Below are positions 35,366-43,915 of a DNA stretch of 64,000 bases, in pieces. The position numbers were made by a program, and so were the translations under genes. Within the stretch, counting starts at the first letter, position 1, and each line of letters opens with the position of its first letter. The notes under the pieces are model-generated. The model was not told the origin of the DNA, searched no databases, and was given only the letters and a program-made list of their open reading frames with translations. Source of the stretch: LZORAL124-50-18 sp051208045 (GTDB taxonomy: Bacteria; Pseudomonadota; Gammaproteobacteria; Pseudomonadales; Oleiphilaceae); NCBI GenBank assembly GCA_051208045.1, contig JBPJFY010000001.1, positions 682,001 to 746,000 on the forward strand, read 5' to 3'.

Positions 35366-37432
35366 TTAAGCTGAATTGTGATCCTTTACGGATTCGGTGC
35401 CGTTGAATTCTTGCACGAAATCAACAAATTCCTCGGGGGGAAGGGGTTTTGCGTAGTAGTAGCCTTGCGCCATTTCGCAGTGGCGAGCGATGAGATAATC
35501 CTGTTGCTGCTTGGTTTCTACCCCTTCAGCCACCACCTTCAGTTTCAGGCTTTTGCCCATCAGGATAATCGCGTCAACGATACTGGTGTCTTCTTCATTG
35601 GTAAGCAAATCCTGAACGAATTGCTTGTCGATTTTGATTTTATCGATGGGCAGCTGCTTCAGGTAACTGAGTGACGAATAGCCGGTGCCGAAGTCATCAA
35701 CCGCCGTGCTGATTCCGAGCTTTTTGATGTTTTCCAGGCGCGTGGTGGCCTCACGGATGTTCTGCATGAAGCTGGTTTCCGTGACTTCAATTTCCAGGTG
35801 ACGGGGAGGGATGCCAAATCGATTCAAGGTATCGAGAATGGCTTTTTCAATGTTCTTTTCCTGAAGTTGTACCGTGGAAACATTGATGGCTACTTTCAAA
35901 TCCAGCCCGATTTGCAACCAGGCTTTCACCTGCTGGCATACCTGCTCGATCACCCATTGGCCAATCGGGACAATGGACCCTTCATTTTCGGCAATCGGAA
36001 TAAATACATCCGGCGGTATAAAGCCTTTGTCGGGGTGCACCCAGCGAATTAATGCTTCGGCACCGATAACGCGATTCATCGTATAATCAATCTGTGGCTG
36101 ATACACCAGAAACAGGTCGCCGTTTTCCAGCGCGCCGAGCAGTTCCTTGGCCAGTTGTCTTCTTTCACGCATTTCACTGTCGACGCTTGCGACATAAAAT
36201 TGGTATTGGTTGCGTTTGAGCGACTTGGCCAGCGTCATGGTTTGTTCTGACTTTTGTAACAGCTTGTCAGGATCTTCACCGTCGTCTGGATAGAGCGTTA
36301 TGCCGATCGTGGTGCGTAACTGAATCACGTGGTTGCCCACTTCAAAGGGTTTGTTCAGCTCTTTGAGCAACTCCTCGACCAGGCGGATCGTGCGAAATGT
36401 GGTATTGATGTTGTAGGCGATCAAAGCGAACTGGTCACCTCCCAGACGCGCAGCCACGATCGGGGTGCCGACATCTTTGGTGAGTCGTTCACAGTACATT
36501 TGCAGAAGAATGTCGCCGGTGGCGTAAGAGAACTGGTCATTAATGGACTTAAAGTCGTCAATGCCACAGCAGAGTACCGCGACCTTCTGGTTGAGTTTCT
36601 CTGCATCCTTCAATGCATTTTTCAGATGATTGTGAAGCATCAGGCGGTTAGGCAGGCCGGTGAGTGGGTCATACTGAGAGAGCTTCAGTACTCGGGCTTC
36701 TGCCGCGCGTCGCTTCTTCTGGTTGTGGGCAATCTCATCGAGGAGGGTATTCGCCGAATCGATCCAGGTGCCAAACTCGTCATTAACGTGACGTGAAGGC
36801 AGGTTCAGCTTGGTTTCGCCGGGCTCGGCCGGGTTGACACTGGAGAGCTCCCGAATCAGGGTCATGAGTGGGCGCGTCAGCAGGACATGACAGATTAAAA
36901 AGAGTATGCCGCCGAGTATTGCGGCGCGCACCAGCCCGGAAACAAACACCACCCAGGAACGCTCCAGGAAACTGTTCGCCTCATAGGCGGTATCGATGGT
37001 GATGGTAAGGTCGCCGTAGTATGTGGGGCTCGGGAAATCTTTAATCAGGCGGATGCTGTATTGGCGTTCTTGTCGGAAAATGGGATCGGTGAGCCACCGA
37101 GTGGGCGAATCGAGCAGTGGGCGGCTCCGTTGTGCCAGTAAGGATTCATCCGGATGACCGATGGAGGCAAACCGCACGGCGCGTTTCTTGAACAGTCCTT
37201 CAATCACCTGTTCCGCCAGTTCAGGATCAATACTGTAGACCGCCTGAGTAGCGGGTTCCGTGACCACCGCCAGAAGTTGTACAGCGTCATCATCAATCAC
37301 TTTACGTGCCCGATCGGCATCCAGTGCAATTTGAGTGAGGCTGAGAAAGCCGCCCGCAACCAGTGCCGTGAGCATAACCCATCGAAACAAGCGTAGGGAG
37401 ATTTTTTCTTTTGGTTGAAGCGCAAGTGTCAT
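35366..37432 (-). CDS. membrane GGDEF-EAL protein, probable c-di-GMP phosphodiesterase
   Basis: The product is 688 residues. Two transmembrane helices (about 14-36 and 162-186) flank a periplasmic sensor of some 125 residues. A HAMP-like linker, a GGDEF domain (about 252-415) and an EAL domain (about 425-675) follow. The GGDEF motif reads GGDQF (331-335), so cyclase activity is doubtful. The EAL half keeps EALIRW (459-464), ETSF, DDFGTGYSSL, KIDKQFV and EGVET, the residues needed for metal binding and c-di-GMP hydrolysis. It appears to be a single-gene unit. The signal sensed is unknown. Confidence 0.92.
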   Translation of the reverse strand: MTLALQPKEKISLRLFRWVMLTALVAGGFLSLTQIALDADRARKVIDDDAVQLLAVVTEPATQAVYSIDPELAEQVIEGLFKKRAVRFASIGHPDESLLAQRSRPLLDSPTRWLTDPIFRQERQYSIRLIKDFPSPTYYGDLTITIDTAYEANSFLERSWVVFVSGLVRAAILGGILFLICHVLLTRPLMTLIRELSSVNPAEPGETKLNLPSRHVNDEFGTWIDSANTLLDEIAHNQKKRRAAEARVLKLSQYDPLTGLPNRLMLHNHLKNALKDAEKLNQKVAVLCCGIDDFKSINDQFSYATGDILLQMYCERLTKDVGTPIVAARLGGDQFALIAYNINTTFRTIRLVEELLKELNKPFEVGNHVIQLRTTIGITLYPDDGEDPDKLLQKSEQTMTLAKSLKRNQYQFYVASVDSEMRERRQLAKELLGALENGDLFLVYQPQIDYTMNRVIGAEALIRWVHPDKGFIPPDVFIPIAENEGSIVPIGQWVIEQVCQQVKAWLQIGLDLKVAINVSTVQLQEKNIEKAILDTLNRFGIPPRHLEIEVTETSFMQNIREATTRLENIKKLGISTAVDDFGTGYSSLSYLKQLPIDKIKIDKQFVQDLLTNEEDTSIVDAIILMGKSLKLKVVAEGVETKQQQDYLIARHCEMAQGYYYAKPLPPEEFVDFVQEFNGTESVKDHNSA

Positions 37433-37628
37433 GACTTTCGCTGTGATTCCACTTCGTTCGCTTTTCCTGTGCAGCAGAAGAAAGACGATGGTTTATTTTA
37501 ATTATGATCTTTCAAGTCTAGTTGAATTGTGTGAGGAATGACAGATATCGACTAAGGAATAATTGCAAAATGCTTTTAAAAGCAGTGCCTCGCCCGATAA
37601 ATGAAAAGTGATTGTGCGAGGCGTCACA

Positions 37629-38747
37629 TCAAGGGGTCAGGCTGCTCACAAATGGGGCACACTCCGGGAGAATGCCTTGCAGGTTCTTTGCCCGCCAGAC
37701 CAGCTCATCATACGAGTCTGCGGTCACATTGATGTGTCCCAATTTGCGTCCTGCGCGTTCTTCCTTACCATACAGGTGCAGGTGCGCGTAAGGCAATTTC
37801 AGGATATTTTCGATGGGGCCTACCTTTCCGATGAGATTGATCATGAGGGAAGGAGAGCGTGCTGCGGTGCTGCCAAGTGGCAGGCCAGTGACGGCACGAA
37901 GGTGGTTTTCGAACTGACAGCAGACCGCGCCGTCCATCGTCCAGTGGCCTGAATTGTGCACACGAGGTGCCATTTCATTGGCGACCAGGCCTTGATCGGT
38001 TTCGAACAGCTCCAGCGTTAACACGCCAACGTGTCCCAGCTCCTCCATGATGCTTTTTATGTGTGCCTGAGCCATCTGCTCAACGTCGATGGAGATACCA
38101 GGCGCGGGGGCGATGGAGTAACGCAGTATGCCTTCGTGGTGTGTATTTTCAGTGAGTGGATAATACTCAACCTGACCATCTCGGGCACGGACAGCAATGA
38201 TCGAGAGCTCCCGCTTAAACTGAACGAAGGACTCCACCATGACCTTTTTGTGGCCAATAGCTTCCCACGCTTTTTTTGCCTCCGCAGGTGAGCGTAATAC
38301 CGCCTGTCCTTTGCCGTCATAACCTTCTGTGACAGACTTGGCCACCACCGGGCACCCGAGTTGTTCTGCGGCCTTTTGCAGCTGGTCAGCAGATTCTGCG
38401 ATGAAGTATTTGGCGGTGGGCACTCCCAGCCGGGTGAACAGGGCTTTTTCAAATTCACGATTCTGGCAGACCAGTATGGACTCTGTTGAGGGGGCCAGCG
38501 GCCGATGGGCTTCGACGGCGCGGGTGAGTTTGCTGGGGATATTTTCAAACTCGTAGGTCACCACATCCACGTCTGTTAAAAATTCTTGCAGCAGTGGGAA
38601 CTGGTTGTCTGTATCGATAAAGGTTTTGCCTACCTTGGCGGAAGGTGCCCCAGAGACATCGTAAAACGTGAAAGTCATCCCCAGCGGGTATCCTGCCAGC
38701 GCCAGCATACGGCCCAGTTGACCTGCTCCCAGAACACCCACTCTCAT
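37629..38747 (-). CDS. purK: N5-carboxyaminoimidazole ribonucleotide synthase
   Basis: The product is 372 residues. The ATP-grasp fold begins with MRVGVLGAGQLGRMLALAGYPLG and contains PVVAKSVTEGYDGKGQAV, the EMAPRVHNSGHWT active-site block and a C-terminal TRAP-like purine domain. It makes N5-CAIR from AIR, ATP and bicarbonate in purine synthesis. purE lies 41 bases upstream on the same strand, and the two form the purEK operon. Confidence 0.97.
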   Translation of the reverse strand: MRVGVLGAGQLGRMLALAGYPLGMTFTFYDVSGAPSAKVGKTFIDTDNQFPLLQEFLTDVDVVTYEFENIPSKLTRAVEAHRPLAPSTESILVCQNREFEKALFTRLGVPTAKYFIAESADQLQKAAEQLGCPVVAKSVTEGYDGKGQAVLRSPAEAKKAWEAIGHKKVMVESFVQFKRELSIIAVRARDGQVEYYPLTENTHHEGILRYSIAPAPGISIDVEQMAQAHIKSIMEELGHVGVLTLELFETDQGLVANEMAPRVHNSGHWTMDGAVCCQFENHLRAVTGLPLGSTAARSPSLMINLIGKVGPIENILKLPYAHLHLYGKEERAGRKLGHINVTADSYDELVWRAKNLQGILPECAPFVSSLTP

Positions 38748-38788
38748 TTCGTTTATCCTCGCTTGCTAACAGGGCTGATCAAAAAAAT

Positions 38789-39277
38789 CTAGACAGAAGG
38801 GTCTGGATTCGCCAGCACCGTGTCCGTTTGATTTTTTCGGAACTCAATAATTTTCTGCGCAACGTCTTCATTATTAAGGGCCACGATCTGAGCGGCCAGC
38901 AAGCCGGCATTTTTGGCACCCGCCTTACCAATGGCCAAGGTGCCTACAGCGATCCCCCCGGGCATTTGTGCGATGGACAGCAGGGAGTCGAGGCCATTCA
39001 GCGTTTTGGACTGAACCGGTACACCCAGAACCGGAAGATGTGTTTTTGAGGCGACCATGCCGGGGAGATGAGCTGCTCCGCCAGCACCGGCGACGATGAC
39101 TTTTATGCCGCGCTGCGCCGCTGTGTCTGCATAATCAAACAACAGGTCGGGTGTTCTGTGTGCAGAGACCACACGTGTTTCAAACGGCACACCCAGTGCT
39201 TCCAGCATGATGGCTGCCTGCTCCATGGTGGGCCAGTCTGACTTTGATCCCATGATTAATCCGACCAGAGGTTGCAT
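38789..39277 (-). CDS. purE: N5-carboxyaminoimidazole ribonucleotide mutase
   Basis: The product is 162 residues. Class I PurE signatures are present: GLIMGSKSDWPTMEQA, VVSAHRTPDLLFDYA (catalytic His) and GAGGAAHLPGMVASKT. The octameric enzyme moves the carboxyl group of N5-CAIR to give CAIR. It is first in the purE-purK operon. No convincing PurR-type operator is visible upstream of 39277. Confidence 0.97.
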   Translation of the reverse strand: MQPLVGLIMGSKSDWPTMEQAAIMLEALGVPFETRVVSAHRTPDLLFDYADTAAQRGIKVIVAGAGGAAHLPGMVASKTHLPVLGVPVQSKTLNGLDSLLSIAQMPGGIAVGTLAIGKAGAKNAGLLAAQIVALNNEDVAQKIIEFRKNQTDTVLANPDPSV

Positions 39278-39460
39278 GTTTGGTGCCCCGTAATGAAAAA
39301 AAGAGCGACATTCTAGATGACTCTGCTGGACTGATCAACTTTCTGCCGCTCAGCGTCAACAAATTCGCGGCGTTCCACCTGAGAAGGGCTCGCCTCGTGT
39401 GGCTGAGTTTGATAAATTAGCGGGCAAATCCCGAGAGCATAGATTGAGTCTACACACGAA

Positions 39461-40624
39461 ATGGATGAGCTAAGACCCGACAAAGACGAGGTGGATCGAT
39501 TCCGGTCGCAACGGTTTGGCAAAAAAAGCCAAGAGTCTGCCGATAAAAAGCCTGCCCCGGCGCGCAACGCGGCTGCCTCGACTCCTCCGGCGCAGCCAGC
39601 GGCACGTGATCCCCAGCATGATGAAGGCGCAGTAATCACCGCAAGTCAGCGTTTGCCTGCGGGTGATGAAACCCGGATCAGTGCGCCGCCCCCAAGACGC
39701 GCGCCCCCCCCCTCACGGAAGGTGCCCGGTAAGCCTGATGCGGCGCAGGCGCAGGTACGCTCAGGCTCGGGCTGGTCCACGGTGCTCTTGTTTTTGTGTT
39801 TGGTTGCGGTATCGAGTTTTCTCGGTTTTCAGGTCTGGCAGCAGTCAAAGACCATTGAAGGCATGGAAGAAAGCCTGGGATACGCGACGGAGTATATGAA
39901 GCAGAGCAAGTTGCTGATGGCACGTCTGGATGGCCGAGTGACGGAGAGCAGTACCGAGTTGCAGACCACCGGCAGTGAGACGGGTGAAAAAATTGCTTTT
40001 CTGGACTCAGAGGTGCGTAAGTTGTGGGGAGTGTCTTATGACCGCAATCGCAAGGCGATTGAAGGAAATACGGCGACCATTGAATCAACGCAAAAAGCAG
40101 CGCAGGAACTCGAAACACGCATGAAGTCGGTGTCGCAGAGCGTGGGTGCCCTGGAAACTGCCGCGAAAAGTGCTCAGAAATCGCAGGTGGAAACGGCGAG
40201 CAAGGTGGCCACGATCGAAAAAGAAGTGGGGGGGGTTCGGGCGTCTAACTCAAAAATTGAAGCGACGCTGAATAGTCTGTCAGCGCAAAACAAGCAATGG
40301 GAAGCGACCTTAAACAGCGTTCGCGAGGAGCTGGCCACGTTGCAGAGGATGGCTGGCAATCTGGATCAGTTCAAGCAGGATCTTGGCCAGCTGCAATCTG
40401 GCGTGAAACAGGTTGAGAGTAAGGTGGTGAGTGCAAATCAGGCACAGGTCAAGCTGGCCGATAAGGAACTCTCCGAATTAAATGCGCGATTAAAGTCATT
40501 GGAAGGTGCCATTCAGTCGATTGATTCCTTTCGGCGAACCGCCAATGAACGCACAATACGCCTGGAGCGCCGCGTCAATGAGATGCAGTTGCAGATGCAG
40601 GCACAAACATTGCCAACACCCTGA
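39461..40624 (+). CDS. membrane-anchored coiled-coil protein, function unknown
   Basis: The product is 387 residues. The first 100 residues are polar, charged and Pro/Ala-rich, and probably cytosolic. A single transmembrane helix (about 106-124, WSTVLLFLCLVAVSSFLGFQVW) follows. The rest, about 125-380, is Gln/Glu/Lys/Ser-rich with long heptad patterns and no Cys, consistent with a periplasmic coiled coil. I do not recognise a named family; the layout resembles scaffold-like envelope proteins. Its stop overlaps the next start by one base (TGATG), so it is coupled to the acyl-CoA-dehydrogenase-like gene, an odd partner. Confidence 0.75.
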   Translation: MDELRPDKDEVDRFRSQRFGKKSQESADKKPAPARNAAASTPPAQPAARDPQHDEGAVITASQRLPAGDETRISAPPPRRAPPPSRKVPGKPDAAQAQVRSGSGWSTVLLFLCLVAVSSFLGFQVWQQSKTIEGMEESLGYATEYMKQSKLLMARLDGRVTESSTELQTTGSETGEKIAFLDSEVRKLWGVSYDRNRKAIEGNTATIESTQKAAQELETRMKSVSQSVGALETAAKSAQKSQVETASKVATIEKEVGGVRASNSKIEATLNSLSAQNKQWEATLNSVREELATLQRMAGNLDQFKQDLGQLQSGVKQVESKVVSANQAQVKLADKELSELNARLKSLEGAIQSIDSFRRTANERTIRLERRVNEMQLQMQAQTLPTP

Positions 40625-41613
40625 TGAAGATCGACTATCCTGACCGGCAAGCAGTGCTCAATCAACTGATTCGTCCCTTGCCTGTTGTCGACTGGTGGAG
40701 TGATCGAGTGGCAAACTTGCCTGGCCCCGCACGCTTGACGGGGTCCGGCTCGCTCACGGCAGCATTTGGGTTGGGGCAGTACGCCGGGGATGTGGGTGCG
40801 GCATTCTTTGCCGGTTATCAGGTGGCTTTGCAGGTGTTACAAGCGAAGGCGTCGCTTGAGGGGCAGTCTGCTGCGGTGTGTGTGACGGAAGCGAAAGGTA
40901 ACCGACCCAGGCAGATTGAAACTCGCCTTGTGGCCGGTCCGTCAAATCGGAGCGACAACCAATGGGTGTTGGAGGGGACGAAATCCTTCGTAACCGGCGC
41001 CGACAAGGTCGATCAATGGCTGGTGCTGGCGTGTACTGGGTTTGCGGAGGATGGTTTGAAGCGATTCAAGCTCGTGGTGATTGATGTTCACGAGGCTTTG
41101 GGCAGAGTTCAATGCACCGAATTGCCGCCCCTGTCGGTCGTGCCCACCGTTCCCCATGGCAAGGTGGTGTTTGAAGGGTATCCCATTGCGGCTGAGCAAC
41201 TGTTGCCCGGGTGTGGATATGTGGACTACATCAAGCGGTTTCGCTGGCTGGAGGACATTCACGTGATGGCGAGTGTTCTGGGCGCTGTCCATTCACTGGG
41301 CAGAGTGTGGCAGATGCCAGCGCTGGAAGTGCTCGGGCTCTCTCTTTTCTGCACGCTGAGCAATCTTGGGGTAGCGCCTCAGGCCGGCGAGGAGGCGGAT
41401 GTGGTGGTGTTCGACTGGTTGTCGGGAACGTTGAAATCGCAATTACCCGAATTGCTTCAGCAGCGGCCGGATCGATATGCCGCTCAGGCAGAGGCATTTC
41501 ACCGTGACCTGAAAATCTTTGACATTGCCCGCGGTGTACGAGAGCAACGCGTGGCCCGATATTGGGCTGCGCATGGCGACGCAGCTGGCCAGGGAAGTCA
41601 GGAGCGGGTGTGA
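40624..41613 (+). CDS. short, divergent acyl-CoA-dehydrogenase-like protein
   Basis: The product is 329 residues against roughly 380-400 for typical acyl-CoA dehydrogenases. The middle region looks like the ACAD beta-domain (AAVCVTEAKGN, then NQWVLEGTKSFVTGADKVDQWLVLAC), and the region FRWLEDIHVMASVLGAVHSLGRVW fits the start of the C-terminal helices. The usual C-terminal block with the catalytic Glu (RNYRD-IYEGT type) is not recognisable, so ordinary dehydrogenase activity is doubtful. It is coupled by TGATG to the membrane coiled-coil gene upstream and converges on the diiron protein gene with a 10-base gap. Confidence 0.7.
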   Translation: MKIDYPDRQAVLNQLIRPLPVVDWWSDRVANLPGPARLTGSGSLTAAFGLGQYAGDVGAAFFAGYQVALQVLQAKASLEGQSAAVCVTEAKGNRPRQIETRLVAGPSNRSDNQWVLEGTKSFVTGADKVDQWLVLACTGFAEDGLKRFKLVVIDVHEALGRVQCTELPPLSVVPTVPHGKVVFEGYPIAAEQLLPGCGYVDYIKRFRWLEDIHVMASVLGAVHSLGRVWQMPALEVLGLSLFCTLSNLGVAPQAGEEADVVVFDWLSGTLKSQLPELLQQRPDRYAAQAEAFHRDLKIFDIARGVREQRVARYWAAHGDAAGQGSQERV

Positions 41614-41623
41614 ACGGCGCGAG

Positions 41624-42358
41624 TTAGCCGTTGATCGCGATACCGACGTCCAGATTTTCAAACCAATCCAGAAATCGTTGCACATCATCACCTTTAAATA
41701 TGCGGCCATGCTGTGGTGCCAGCATTTTGATGTTCAGCTTCCGCACCCGGTTGATCCAGTCCTGCTTGGCGCGATTGGAAGGCATCCAGCGTTGGTGAAA
41801 CAGCTGCATTTTATCCGTGTGAGCGTTGAAATCTTCCACAAAGAACGGTGCACCCGGGGCTTCCAGGCTCGCGCCCACGTCGCCCGTGAAGAGAATTTTT
41901 GCCACGGGATCGTATACATGGAAGTTGCCAGACGAGTGGAGATAATGTGCTGGAATGAACTGCAGGTCGATGTTACCAATGTGGATGGTGTCACCGCTGT
42001 CTTTAATCGGCTTGTATTCAATATTGCTCATTCCGAAATGGCGTACAAAGCCTTCCCACAACCAGGGGCAAAACAGTTTAGCCTCCGGCAGCACCTGATC
42101 CCACAGCCCCAGCGAGGAGATGATGTCGGGATCCTGATGCGATGCAAATAGATGGGTGAGCTGTTCAATGGGTACATGTTTGAGAACGGCGGCCAGCATA
42201 GGTGCGAATAACTCGGTGCCACCCGGATCCAACAGAATGCCCTGGTTCTCTGAGATGATCATATATTGATTGGTGTCGATGATCTTCTCCGGTTTGGAAG
42301 GGTCTCTGCCAAACATCATCCATCGGTGGCCTTCGGTATAGAGTGTTGTGCTGTGCAT
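41624..42358 (-). CDS. oxygen-binding diiron (ODP-type) metallo-beta-lactamase-fold protein
   Basis: The product is 244 residues. It has the lactamase fold of flavodiiron proteins but no flavodoxin domain. Candidate iron ligands, by comparison with flavodiiron proteins, are H74, D76 and D78 (ASHQDPDI), H138 (IPAHYLHS), D160 (LFTGDVGAS) and H217 (APQHGRIF). The first motif has Asp where many flavodiiron proteins have Glu, and Ile where the last His would be. Stand-alone proteins of this type bind oxygen at a diiron site. In Treponema denticola one such protein works with a chemoreceptor. Here the gene lies 46 bases after a chemoreceptor-like gene on the same strand. Confidence 0.85.
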   Translation of the reverse strand: MHSTTLYTEGHRWMMFGRDPSKPEKIIDTNQYMIISENQGILLDPGGTELFAPMLAAVLKHVPIEQLTHLFASHQDPDIISSLGLWDQVLPEAKLFCPWLWEGFVRHFGMSNIEYKPIKDSGDTIHIGNIDLQFIPAHYLHSSGNFHVYDPVAKILFTGDVGASLEAPGAPFFVEDFNAHTDKMQLFHQRWMPSNRAKQDWINRVRKLNIKMLAPQHGRIFKGDDVQRFLDWFENLDVGIAING

Positions 42359-42404
42359 AGTAGGTGTGCATTCCTTTTTGTTCTATTGAGGGCGGAACAT
42401 CGGA

Positions 42405-43007
42405 TTATTTGGCATGGTCAAGCAGCGAAATTGAGTGGGTTACGTGGTGCTTGATTTTGTTTGCCATGGTTTGAATGCCGTCGGCCATTTCAACCAGATG
42501 GCCTTTGAATTCGCCGGTCTGAACGGCTTCCAGCTTGGACGTGACAGCAATCACGTCAATGGCGCGCATGTGTTGCTGAATTTCATCCAGTTTTGAGTAC
42601 AGCTCGTTCATCAGGCGTGTAAAGCGCATGTCCAGCTCTTTCTTGAGTAATTTGATCTCATGAATGTGATCGTCAATGCCGGATTTGTACGGGGCATCCT
42701 TGGCGAGTCTTCCGGCAACCTCAAGTTGCTCCAGAATGGAGCTGTTACGCCATTCATTCACGGAGTGAGAAGAAATATCAAGCGCTGTTTTATTAATCGA
42801 CTGTGCGAGAAAAATGGTTTTGTTTGCCAGTTCGTCATAGAAGTTGGCAATCACCGCAAGCCCTGCAGCCTTGCTTCCCGCCCTCAATACGATGGCGCGC
42901 GCATTTTTTGAAGAAATGGCCAGTTGTCGCGCAATGTGTTGCGCCTTGTGGAGTTCAGAAGCAATGCGCGCTGCTGCAACGGTTTGGACTGCATGACTGT
43001 CACTCAT
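42405..43007 (-). CDS. soluble chemoreceptor-like protein with MCP-tip-like segments
   Basis: The product is 200 residues from ATG 43007 (MSDSHAVQTVAAARIASEL); no transmembrane helix is seen and the whole chain looks helical. Two segments resemble the signalling tip of methyl-accepting chemotaxis proteins: residues 36-65 (NARAIVLRAGSKAAGLAVIA then ELANKT) and 150-184 (LEAVQTGEFKGHLVEMADGI). Each keeps the A-x-x-AG-x-x-x-G-x-AVVA type pattern loosely. It is much shorter than a full receptor, so it could be a minimal adaptor or decoy. The ODP-type diiron gene follows 46 bases downstream, suggesting oxygen- or iron-responsive signalling. Confidence 0.72.
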   Translation of the reverse strand: MSDSHAVQTVAAARIASELHKAQHIARQLAISSKNARAIVLRAGSKAAGLAVIANFYDELANKTIFLAQSINKTALDISSHSVNEWRNSSILEQLEVAGRLAKDAPYKSGIDDHIHEIKLLKKELDMRFTRLMNELYSKLDEIQQHMRAIDVIAVTSKLEAVQTGEFKGHLVEMADGIQTMANKIKHHVTHSISLLDHAK

Positions 43008-43322
43008 GATGAATTCCGGTGTGAAAGCGTTGTCGGAAAGGAGCCTCATTTGTTCTGAAGTATAGATCACGCTCGCAAAATGCGAGAGAGCATTGCCGAC
43101 TAATCGGTGTTCGGGGCGTCGAGGAGGGCTTGGAGTTGCGTGTGGTGATTTCCATGATGAGCTCCAAGGCTCTCAGTTTTATATAAAAAAGTAACCAGTT
43201 TGGTCGATCACAATTAAGTTTAGACGCTCCATGCGGCTAATCGACATTTTTTCGTAAAAAAGTAGTGGAAGAGGTTTGACTTGCGCCCGAAAATGTTTAA
43301 AATGCGCATCTCGTTTGGGGCT
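43008..43322. other. intergenic region before the tRNA array
   Basis: This 315-base gap lies between the divergent chemoreceptor-like gene and the first tRNA. It contains the tRNA promoter at 43276 and should contain the leftward promoter for the receptor-diiron pair, which I cannot point to with confidence. AT-rich tracts (43180-43260) are seen. No gene is supported. Confidence 0.6.
43276..43303 (+). promoter_or_regulatory. promoter of the tRNA array
   Basis: TTGACT (43276-43281), a 16-base spacer and TAAAAT (43298-43303) stand 20 bases before the first tRNA-Val. The -35 is a 5/6 match. Confidence 0.7.
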
Positions 43323-43398
43323 GGGTGGTTAGCTCAGCTGGGAGAGCATCGCCCTTACAAGGCGAGGGTCGCAGGTTCGATCCCTGCACCACCCACCA
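43323..43398 (+). tRNA. tRNA-Val (anticodon TAC), copy 1
   Basis: The 76-base cloverleaf has acceptor GGGTGGT / ACCACCC, anticodon loop CTTACAA with TAC, T-arm GGTTCGATCC and encoded CCA. Its sequence is identical to the copy at 43620. Confidence 0.98.
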
Positions 43399-43465
43399 AT
43401 TTCGAGCAGGTTCTTTCTAAAGGTTGATTAGTGAATTAAGTCACTAAAAGCCTTAAGAAAAAAGC

Positions 43466-43493
43466 TTGCAAGCATCGGGATTGGCAGTATAAT
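43466..43493 (+). promoter_or_regulatory. internal promoter before tRNA-Asp copy 1
   Basis: TTGCAA (43466-43471), a 16-base spacer and a perfect TATAAT (43488-43493) are followed by GCGCGCC, the GC-rich discriminator typical of stringently controlled stable-RNA promoters. The pair lies 29 bases before the tRNA. Confidence 0.75.
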
Positions 43494-43522
43494 GCGCGCC
43501 CTGAATGACGTTGATTTAAAGT

Positions 43523-43599
43523 GGACTGGTAGTTCAGTTGGTTAGAATACCGGCCTGTCACGCCGGGGGTCGCGGGTTCGAGTCCCGTCCAGTCCGCCA
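43523..43599 (+). tRNA. tRNA-Asp (anticodon GTC), copy 1
   Basis: The 77-base cloverleaf has acceptor GGACTGG / CCAGTCC, anticodon loop CTGTCAC with GTC, T-loop GGTTCGAGTCC and encoded CCA. It is identical to the copy at 43737. Confidence 0.98.
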
Positions 43600-43619
43600 T
43601 TTAAATCACATTTCTGCTC

Positions 43620-43695
43620 GGGTGGTTAGCTCAGCTGGGAGAGCATCGCCCTTACAAGGCGAGGGTCGCAGGTTCGATCCCTGCACCACCCACCA
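43620..43695 (+). tRNA. tRNA-Val (anticodon TAC), copy 2
   Basis: A second 76-base tRNA-Val, identical to copy 1, starts 20 bases after tRNA-Asp copy 1 with no promoter between. It is probably read from the same transcript. Confidence 0.98.
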
Positions 43696-43736
43696 TTAAT
43701 TTATTAATGAGTGGTTCGAGTAGAAGCCAGACAAAC

Positions 43737-43813
43737 GGACTGGTAGTTCAGTTGGTTAGAATACCGGCCTGTCACGCCGGGGGTCGCGGGTTCGAGTCCC
43801 GTCCAGTCCGCCA
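43737..43813 (+). tRNA. tRNA-Asp (anticodon GTC), copy 2
   Basis: A second 77-base tRNA-Asp, identical to copy 1, is separated from tRNA-Val copy 2 by 41 bases. The array order is Val-Asp-Val-Asp, which indicates duplication of a Val-Asp pair. Confidence 0.98.
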
Positions 43814-43915
43814 TATTTTTTGATCCAAGCATCGTTTCCCCCACTGTCATCAAATTGTCACCTGATTTCCGTATTGTTTTCCTGTTCAATAGTTTTGCAC
43901 AGGAGAAATGCAGAT

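Noticed and set aside
39278..39460. PurR operator upstream of purE
   Set aside because: No convincing palindrome of the ACGCAAAC-GTTTGCGT type was seen.
43323..43813. Regularly spaced direct repeats that could suggest a CRISPR array
   Set aside because: The repeats are complete tRNA genes with cloverleaf pairing and CCA ends.
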